From Lachnoclostridium sp. An131 (GTDB lineage: Bacteria; Bacillota; Clostridia; Lachnospirales; Lachnospiraceae), in contig NZ_NFLI01000014.1 in NCBI RefSeq assembly GCF_002160825.1, positions 52,804-116,803 of the forward strand: a stretch of 64,000 bases of DNA, written 5' to 3'. This document shows, in pieces, positions 57,937-64,000 of the stretch (positions within the stretch are counted from its first letter, which is position 1; the number at the start of each line of letters is the position of its first letter). The notes beneath the pieces were generated by a model, which saw nothing but the letters and a program-made list of their open reading frames with translations, was not told the DNA's origin and made no database searches. Position numbers and translations under genes: made by a program.

Positions 57937-58263
57937 ATGTTTACTCAAAAGGAATTGAACGCCATTGATCCTATCTATTTCTCAATCATTGCTTTGCATG
58001 GAAGCGCCGTGACGCTCCAGTCAAACAACACCGGCCACTGCTGGCATATCCTTCTGGAGGAATACCCACGTTTCAGAAGCTGCCGGATCTATCACACTCA
58101 TCACAGAGGAACCCCTTACCATAAACACGGACATGGAGCTACGCTTCCCTACTGTCTCCGGCAGATCCGATCCCATGACACCTATTGGCTTGGCAGGAAA
58201 AAGGCTTGTCGGAAGCGCCCCAGGAAACACCACAAAACAGACGAACAGGAGGTACACTCATGA
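57937..58263 (+). CDS. Small prophage protein next to symE
   Basis: A 108-residue protein that I do not recognise by name. The ATG follows GGAAGGAGG, so it is probably translated. The first 55 residues are well structured (MFTQKELNAIDPIYFSII, HCWHILLEEYPRF); the rest is rich in His, Arg and Lys (YHTHHRGTPYHKHGHG). It overlaps symE by 4 bp (TCATGA), so the two form a pair on the strand opposite the phage structural genes. Confidence 0.7.
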   Translation: MFTQKELNAIDPIYFSIIALHGSAVTLQSNNTGHCWHILLEEYPRFRSCRIYHTHHRGTPYHKHGHGATLPYCLRQIRSHDTYWLGRKKACRKRPRKHHKTDEQEVHS

Positions 58264-58613
58264 ACAAGAAACATATCAAAGTCGCATATACCAGCCGCCT
58301 TTCCGGTGGTTCCTACACCCAGGTCCCGAAAATTCAGATGGAGGGGCGCTGGCTGGAAGAACTTGGCTTTTCCATCGGAAATACCATTGTGGTCGAATAT
58401 GGGGAAGGTTCCCTGTGTATCCGCCCAATGACCGAAACGGAACTGGCTGAAAAACAGCGCAGGGAGGCCCAGAAGGAGTTGGACAGCAAATCCGCTGAAA
58501 TCCGAAGTCTCCAATTCCGGCTGAAAAAAAGAAGCCAGGAACTCCAGCGTGTAGCAGAGCCACAGCAGGAATACATTCTCATTTCCGGGGACTCCCCAAA
58601 GCGCCGCCGCTAA
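58260..58613 (+). CDS. SymE-like toxin
   Basis: A 117-residue protein. The N-terminal part fits the SymE family (KVAYTSRLSGGSYTQVPKIQ, then GRWLEELGFSIGNTIVVEY and LCIRPM), an AbrB-like fold; in E. coli SymE condenses nucleoids or cuts RNA and is controlled by an antisense RNA. The C-terminal 45 residues form a coiled coil. ATG at 58260 has AGGAGG. No matching antisense RNA could be identified by eye. Confidence 0.82.
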   Translation: MNKKHIKVAYTSRLSGGSYTQVPKIQMEGRWLEELGFSIGNTIVVEYGEGSLCIRPMTETELAEKQRREAQKELDSKSAEIRSLQFRLKKRSQELQRVAEPQQEYILISGDSPKRRR

Positions 58614-58619
58614 TCCCCC

Positions 58620-60017
58620 TTACTCCTCCGTCAGCGTGTAGGTAATCTTCATGGTCTTATCCACCGTCTTCACCACCGCTGAGGAAAGGTTATTGATGGA
58701 CGCCAGGTACGGTGTCAGCAGATAAGCCGTCCGGTACTCATTCCCATAGCTGCCGCCCCATCCAAACAGGAAATTCTTGTACTGGAACAGGGGCGTTGCA
58801 GCGTTATTGAGCCGGAAACTTCCCTGGGTCTGGATCACTGTGTCCTCCGCCGTGATCTGGAAATCCCCGCCAATAATCAGATCCCCGACCAGTGTCAGAT
58901 ACAGTTCACAGGAACCGGTCTCGCAAAGGGGCTTCCACTTGGAGGTAAAACCGAAATTGATCAGCGTTACATCTGTGGAATTGGACAGACTAATCTTATA
59001 GATTCCCGTCTTGTCATAAGCTGGTACAAACAGATATCCGCCCCGGACACAGCATTTCACTACTCGCTCTGCAAAGGTGCCATTCTCCCGGTTCCCCACA
59101 TCCATCAGCTTGGCATTAGACAGTATCCACTGGCCCTCGGTAAAAGAATAATCCGTTTTTGAAATCTTGATCCAGAGCATTGTTGCATCCCCGGAGGAAT
59201 TCCCCTCATTGGAAAACCCATACCAGTATCCGTCCTGCCCGTCCATAAATTCCCCATACTTGGTATAACTTCCCAGAAATTCAAAGATCTCCGGTGTCAG
59301 CACCTCATCATCTAGGACGGTATAAGTGGAATCGTCCAGTTTCTCATTCAGCCCAATGGAAAACACCGGGATCCGCAGCTTTCGGATCCGAACACCCGCA
59401 TTCTCAAAGGTAATTGAATACAGCAGGCTGTTCTCGAAATCCATCTCCACCGCCTCAAACAGCACCATCTTGTTGGTGTCTGGGATTGCCCCGATATCTG
59501 CCACCTTTAGCTGCAGGAATGTGCTTGCGTCCCCGGTCAGGCTGCCGAAGCCGTTCTCTCCGCCGAAGGAGCTGGTCAGCGCCACCGCCGCAATCGTGCC
59601 GTTTCCCTGGTTCGGGGTAAATTCCCAGACAAACTTATATCCATTGGAAATCGCCATGCTCTCCGTCAGGTTCAGGCTTCCCCTAGCCAGGTTCGCCGTA
59701 GAATTCACGTCATTGGAGGCATAGGCCACCGGCAGATTGTCGGAACTCTCATACAGCAGTTCCTCATCTTCCGCCAAAGTTTTGGAAAAAAGCAGGATGC
59801 CCCCGATCATATTGGGGCAGATTGGGAGCAGGTTCCCGTTCCAGAGCAGGGCAGCGTCGTACTCCCCGGTAGCCGCGTAAAAAATCCCCATGGGATTTAA
59901 GCCCAGAATGTTGTTCACCGCCTCGGTGATCATGTTTTCTTCCGTGACGGTTTCCACAGCCCCGGTATTTTCATCTGTCAGTTCCAGCGTCATCACGCCT
60001 TTTAAAACCATATCCAT
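58620..60017 (-). CDS. Prophage tail-end protein of unknown fold
   Basis: A 465-residue protein, acidic and rich in beta strands, without a recognised catalytic motif. It follows the tail protein gene by 13 bp and precedes the lysis module, the usual place of tail fibre or receptor-binding proteins. The start MDMVLKGVMTLELTDENTG (in part) resembles N-terminal tail-attachment segments. Receptor binding is inferred from position only. Confidence 0.75.
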   Translation of the reverse strand: MDMVLKGVMTLELTDENTGAVETVTEENMITEAVNNILGLNPMGIFYAATGEYDAALLWNGNLLPICPNMIGGILLFSKTLAEDEELLYESSDNLPVAYASNDVNSTANLARGSLNLTESMAISNGYKFVWEFTPNQGNGTIAAVALTSSFGGENGFGSLTGDASTFLQLKVADIGAIPDTNKMVLFEAVEMDFENSLLYSITFENAGVRIRKLRIPVFSIGLNEKLDDSTYTVLDDEVLTPEIFEFLGSYTKYGEFMDGQDGYWYGFSNEGNSSGDATMLWIKISKTDYSFTEGQWILSNAKLMDVGNRENGTFAERVVKCCVRGGYLFVPAYDKTGIYKISLSNSTDVTLINFGFTSKWKPLCETGSCELYLTLVGDLIIGGDFQITAEDTVIQTQGSFRLNNAATPLFQYKNFLFGWGGSYGNEYRTAYLLTPYLASINNLSSAVVKTVDKTMKITYTLTEE

Positions 60018-60030
60018 TCTCCTCCCGTAT

Positions 60031-61917
60031 TCATTCTGTGCCGCTGGATCCTGCCAGCGTCACCGGACGGCAAAACGCTCCGATTCCCGGCTTCACGCTC
60101 AGGGTATCCGAATAGTTTTTCTGCACCAGTTCCATCGTTTCCACTGCCATCACATCTGTAAAGCCCTTACCTTGCAGGCCGCCGCCCACAGAAAACAGAG
60201 CCACCGTTTCCTCAATATCAATCCTGCCGTCCCATGCCGCAGCCGCCGCCATAGCCTGGCCGCTGATAGAAGCAATGCAGGCCCCGATCCCCACACTTCC
60301 AGAGCCGTCCTCCATCCGAAGGTACACGTTGAAAGTATTTGTAATATTCGGCACGATATTTTCAATTGGATAATACAAAGACAGTATGTGCTTCCCGCTG
60401 TACCAAGTCTCCACCGGATGATGGAGCAGGATCTCCGCATTGTTCAATTCAAAGGTGACATAGCAGACTGCCTTCCCATCTTCCGTCCAGGTGACCGGCA
60501 GGCTCACATCTACAGAAATATCTGTGGTTTCTTCCCCGTCAACACCATCTCCAGAATTATTTTCTGTACCCGCCGCTCCGCCACTGTCTTCTGTATTCCC
60601 AAAGGGAAACGGAATCTCAATCGTGCCGCTGGCATTGGCTGACCTTGCAGTTGGAGCAGCCGCCACATCCACCACCACCTGCCCGAAGAATTGGGCATGG
60701 TTTTCCTCTTTGGAAGCAAACTCAATGCTGATGATCCGAACATCCGTCTCCCCGATGGTATATTCCGAAGCGTTGGTAAAAGTATGGATGCCGATCTTCC
60801 CCGCCTCAATCTGGTTTAAGAGTCCAGAGATGTTTTTATCATTCTTGGACTTTGCCTGGGAAAGCCTGGGATTCTTCCCCACGCATTTCAGGCTCTGTCG
60901 CCCACCGATCTTAACCGTAAAAGACGTCACACAGGTGATCTGCTGGGCGTCTGCCTGCCCGCCGGAGAAGGTCAGCACATCCCCCAGATCAAGGGCTGGA
61001 TTCCCAATCGTATCGGAATCAAAGGGTACATAGTTCACTTTCGAGAGAGCATTTAGGATGTTTCCACACAGCTCCGCCCTTGTCTCTTCCAGGCCGAACT
61101 GCAGCAAGGGATTAACTCCCAGGTTCATGGTCAGCCCATCGTCTGTTTCCAAAGCGTAATACTCGGAAGTCTGCGTACGCAGGTTGGTGGAGCTGACCGC
61201 CGTGTACCGGGTCACAAAATCGGAAAAACTACTGGAAAACCGGTGCTTCTGCAGGATTTCCATCACCGGCGTATCCCCGTACTGCCGGAACTCCAGCTTT
61301 CCTTCCCGGTTGATGCAGAAGAATCCGCCCAGCACCTGCGCTATAAAATACAGCACATCCCGGTAGGTCTCAATGTCATTCTCCGGATAAATGGAAAGCA
61401 ATTCTGAACCATTCGGGAACGCCTCGATCTCCGACTGAATCTGCGCCAGTTCCACCCCGCAGGCAGTACTGCACAGCGCCATCATCCCGTAGGCGGTGCC
61501 AATGGTTTCAAAACCATTGAAAGCTCGGTCAAAGCGGAGCATCCGGTCATAAGCCTTCAGTTCCAGCACATGCACCGTCCGGTTGGCCTCACTCACTTCA
61601 AAGATCCCCATAGAGACAGCTTCGTAAGTCCCGTCCGCCAGCCGCAGGTGGTAGGACAGTTCCACTTTTGCGTCCTCCAAAGTATACCGGTCGATATCCA
61701 GGAACAGGCTGATCCCCATCTCCGCCGCGTACACCGCACCAAGCTCAATTTCTGAATTACCGCAGCATTGCGCCGTAATATAACCACTGCCTTTCACGAT
61801 ATCTTCCTGCGTGAACGGATATACCACGCCTCCTGCTGTGGTAATCTTCCCCGTCCAGTAATATTTCCGGGTGTTCCCCTGCACCGCTTGCAGGAACGCC
61901 TCGCTCACCGGATACAT
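60031..61917 (-). CDS. Prophage tail/baseplate protein
   Basis: A 628-residue structural protein. The N-terminal part (MYPVSEAFLQAVQGNTRKYYWTG in two stretches) and the segments ELKAYDRMLRFD and LYFIAQVLGGFFCINREGK are seen in tail proteins of gene-transfer and siphovirus baseplates (hub/Tal type). The C-terminal part has acidic loops (NNSGDGVDGEETTD), then beta-rich sequence with a Gly-rich core. It lies after the Dit-position gene, where the tail-associated lysin or hub is expected. No lysozyme motif is evident. Confidence 0.8.
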   Translation of the reverse strand: MYPVSEAFLQAVQGNTRKYYWTGKITTAGGVVYPFTQEDIVKGSGYITAQCCGNSEIELGAVYAAEMGISLFLDIDRYTLEDAKVELSYHLRLADGTYEAVSMGIFEVSEANRTVHVLELKAYDRMLRFDRAFNGFETIGTAYGMMALCSTACGVELAQIQSEIEAFPNGSELLSIYPENDIETYRDVLYFIAQVLGGFFCINREGKLEFRQYGDTPVMEILQKHRFSSSFSDFVTRYTAVSSTNLRTQTSEYYALETDDGLTMNLGVNPLLQFGLEETRAELCGNILNALSKVNYVPFDSDTIGNPALDLGDVLTFSGGQADAQQITCVTSFTVKIGGRQSLKCVGKNPRLSQAKSKNDKNISGLLNQIEAGKIGIHTFTNASEYTIGETDVRIISIEFASKEENHAQFFGQVVVDVAAAPTARSANASGTIEIPFPFGNTEDSGGAAGTENNSGDGVDGEETTDISVDVSLPVTWTEDGKAVCYVTFELNNAEILLHHPVETWYSGKHILSLYYPIENIVPNITNTFNVYLRMEDGSGSVGIGACIASISGQAMAAAAAWDGRIDIEETVALFSVGGGLQGKGFTDVMAVETMELVQKNYSDTLSVKPGIGAFCRPVTLAGSSGTE

Positions 61918-61934
61918 AGGGCATCACCTCCACT

Positions 61935-62297
61935 CTAAAACTCCCTCAATGTAAAACTTACTGTCCACAACCCCTTCAGGGATGTATCCTTAACAAGAGA
62001 AGCCTTGTACCCCTCCACATACATCTCCGCTGTCTTCACCGTCAGCGTCTCCGCATCAAAATACTCTACTGTGATCTTTTCCTGCTGTTTAAATTCTGTC
62101 AGGATCTTCAGCCACTTAGCCGAAACAGAGAACGTCACCGGGATGCTCACTACGCCAGCGCGCACCACATCCCGCTGCACCGTTCCGGCCTCCGTCTCCC
62201 CGCCGGAATCCGCCTCCACATCATCCATCTGTACTTCATAGGAATCCGGCAGAGGGAGGGCTGTACCGTCAAAAGTCAGATACTGTATAAATGCCAT
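61935..62297 (-). CDS. Small prophage tail protein (distal-tail position)
   Basis: A 120-residue beta-rich protein (MAFIQYLTFDGTALPLPDSY, ... WTVSFTLREF). It lies directly after the tape-measure gene, where distal tail or tail-tip proteins are found. It has no motif I can name. Confidence 0.75.
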   Translation of the reverse strand: MAFIQYLTFDGTALPLPDSYEVQMDDVEADSGGETEAGTVQRDVVRAGVVSIPVTFSVSAKWLKILTEFKQQEKITVEYFDAETLTVKTAEMYVEGYKASLVKDTSLKGLWTVSFTLREF

Positions 62298-62300
62298 CGG

Positions 62301-63899
62301 TTACCTCCCTCCTGACCGCAGATTCTGCCTCGCCTGCGCCGTCACTACCAGTTCATCTAAAAGCGTGCCGCCCACATACACCGGGATCACGATATTCCCC
62401 TGCGGACCAGAGAATCCCGCCAGTGCTTCCGATACCGCGGAAGAGATCCCGGAAATCAGGTCAGACATATTCCCGCCGGAGAAAGCGTCTCCCGCATATC
62501 CATACTCTGCCCCGCTTACTTTCGGCGAAAGTACCATATCGGAAGCCACATCCTTCACAGCTTTCTCCACCAGATCCCGGTTCTTCTCAATACCGCTCGC
62601 CAGCCCTTTCATGAAGTCCGGCATCCATGTCTCATAATCCGCCAGCGGCCCCTCATCCGGAGCCGAGAAGTGCAGGAAAGAACGGATCCGGTCAGCCAGC
62701 CCGGAAACTGTGTTGATCACACTCTGGATCATGCTGGAAATTCCGTTGATCAGCCCCTGGATAAAATCCTTCCCCCACTGGAACGCCTGCCCCGGCAGCC
62801 CGGTGATAAACCGGATGGCAGAAGAAAATCCATTGCTCACAACCGAATACAGACCGGAAAGGGCAGAACCGATCCCAGAGATCATTCGCTGGAAAGCTGA
62901 CACCGCCGCTTCACGCAGCGCGGAGGCGATATTTACCACCGTGGTCTTGATTCCGTTCCAGACAGAAGACGCCGTCTGCTTCATGGCGGACCAGATCTGG
63001 GAGGCAAACTGGGACAAAGCCGAAAGTACAGTCTCCACCCCCTGCTTCAGTCCCGAAGCCGCAGAAGTCACCACCTGCCGGATTCCCGACCAGATCTGGG
63101 AGGCGGCATTTTTGATATTGTTCCAGATATTGGCTGCATCGGATGCAAGCTGGGAGAAATTCCCCGTTACCAAATCGATCAGCAGAAGCACCGGAGCCAG
63201 GATCACATTTTTCAGCAGTTCAAAAGCGCCGGAGGCAATCTGGCAAATCCCCGACCAGATCCCCTGCAGGGTATTCTTTGCGTTTTCCCACAGAGATGTG
63301 ATGGTTGTAACCACCAGCTGGACAATAGGATTCTGCAGGATTGTGTTCCAGGTATCTGTAAAAAACGTGGATACCTGCGACCACAGGCCGCTCCACCAGT
63401 CCGGGATGGCAGAAAAAAAGCCGATGAAGGTCTGGAACGCCGCCGGTATGGTCTCCGTAAAGAAAACCACCAGCCCGTTCCATAACTCCATCAGCTTCTG
63501 GGATACCGTCTGCCACAAATTCCCGAACCACTCTGTAATCGCTCCCCAGTTTTTCACAATGGCGATGATTCCGGCAATAGCCGCCGCCACTCCGGCGATG
63601 ATTCCGATCACCGGAAGCAGGGAAATGTTCAGCGCCCCAAAGGACACCGCCAAGGCCGCGATCACCGGCGTCAATGCGGTAAATGCCACCAGCAATGCGC
63701 CCAGGATGATGACAAAGTTCTGCACCGGCTCCGGCAGCATCCCGAATACCTCGCTCACTGCTGTAATAATGGCCACCAGAGGCGGCATAACCACATTGGC
63801 CAACTCCACGATCTTTTCCCCAAGGGGAACCAGCGCCTGCTGCAGCTTCCGGGTATTCGCCTCCATCTCCTGCATGGGCGTCTGGGTCTGGCTGAATGA
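62301..63899 (-). pseudogene. Phage tail tape-measure gene, 3' part, cut by an insertion
   Basis: About 530 codons of a tape-measure protein, which sets tail length. It has membrane-like and glycine-rich helices (LAVSFGALNISLLPVIGIIA), then many repeats with Trp (IWNNIKNAASQIWSGIRQ, MKQTASSVWNGIKTTVVNIA) typical of these proteins. The frame reads upstream into SFSQTQTPMQEMEANTRKL (a familiar tape-measure stretch), and then sequence that belongs to the insertion and a stop near 63,978. The 5' part is missing from this window. Unless it resumes beyond the insertion, the tail gene is inactive and the prophage cannot make normal virions. Confidence 0.8.
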
Positions 63900-64000
63900 A
63901 AAGCCTAATCCCCCAGCTATGCTGGGGAGAATGGAGTAAGCAGGAGCGTGTAAGATATCAATAAAAAGCCTCCTATGCTAAAATGAGAATGGTGTCGCAA
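63897..64000. mobile_element. End of a probable IS200/IS605-type insertion sequence
   Basis: The tape-measure frame gives way near 63897-63903 to a sequence with the hairpin CCCCAGC-TAT-GCTGGGG (63911-63927), typical of subterminal hairpins in IS200/IS605 ends. The 3' part reads like the leader of a small transposase gene that would start just past the window edge. The family is judged from memory of such ends, without the transposase. Confidence 0.5.

Overview
The window looks like the chromosome of a spore-forming, anaerobic, low-oxygen-metabolism Firmicute of the class Clostridia, most probably a Lachnospiraceae gut commensal. The signs are a C1-folate cluster with a separate FchA cyclohydrolase, the sporulation genes gpr and spoIIP, HrcA/CIRCE heat-shock control, strong GGAGG ribosome-binding sites and TTG/GTG starts. 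No rRNA, tRNA or CRISPR array was recognised.

Core chromosome, 1-45.7 kb. Nearly all genes are on the minus strand. From the left: the start of a YczE/YitT-like membrane protein gene (cut by the window edge); folD-fchA-fhs for folate-bound C1 units; a DUF4179 anti-sigma-like protein with its ECF sigma factor; a MATE transporter; a two-gene AT-rich block with a SAMHD1/dGTPase-like HD phosphohydrolase; the hrcA-grpE-dnaK-dnaJ operon behind a CIRCE operator; clpB facing the other way behind a leader with a strong intrinsic terminator; a type I restriction-modification locus; a run of housekeeping genes (PAP2 phosphatase, DUF2142 membrane protein, NorD-like VWA protein with its MoxR AAA+ partner, HAD phosphatase, hemW, lepA); a heavy-metal P-type ATPase cluster; spoIIP and gpr; then rpsT and holA on the plus strand, and the 3' part of comEC. 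The order gpr-spoIIP-lepA-hemW-hrcA-grpE-dnaK-dnaJ, with rpsT/holA/comEC beside gpr, is a familiar Firmicutes neighbourhood that accessory blocks have opened up.

Type I R-M locus, 18.9-26.9 kb. One operon reads HTH regulator - hsdM - rhuM - hsdS - extra half-hsdS - hsdR. The hsdS gene carries two kinds of short tandem repeat. Four 12-bp copies encode TAEL units in the spacer between its two target-recognition domains (as in EcoR124). A 78-bp TCTG/CAGA tetranucleotide tract lies at its 3' end. Losing one tetranucleotide unit would fuse hsdS in frame to the downstream half-hsdS, which carries a third recognition domain. This is a phase-variable specificity switch that can be read directly from the sequence.

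Mobile element, about 45.69 kb to beyond the right edge. comEC starts abruptly at its conserved (S/T)GLHVS motif, so an element has integrated inside comEC. The element carries, from the left: a zinc-ribbon protein with a nucleoside-deoxyribosyltransferase/TIR-like C-terminal domain; small regulators; a five-gene overlapping operon on the plus strand (a serine recombinase with an extra C-terminal domain, two stand-alone proteins sharing that domain, and two ParB-like proteins); two more large serine recombinases facing it; then a prophage lysis module (amidase, holin), a SymE-type toxin pair on the opposite strand, tail genes, and a tail tape-measure gene. The tape-measure gene is broken near 63,897 by what looks like the end of an IS200/IS605-type element.

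The best candidates for something undescribed are the recombinase/paralogue/ParB operon with three large serine recombinases in a comEC-integrated prophage, the zinc-ribbon deoxyribosyltransferase-like protein at the element's edge, and the SAMHD1-like HD pair beside dnaJ.
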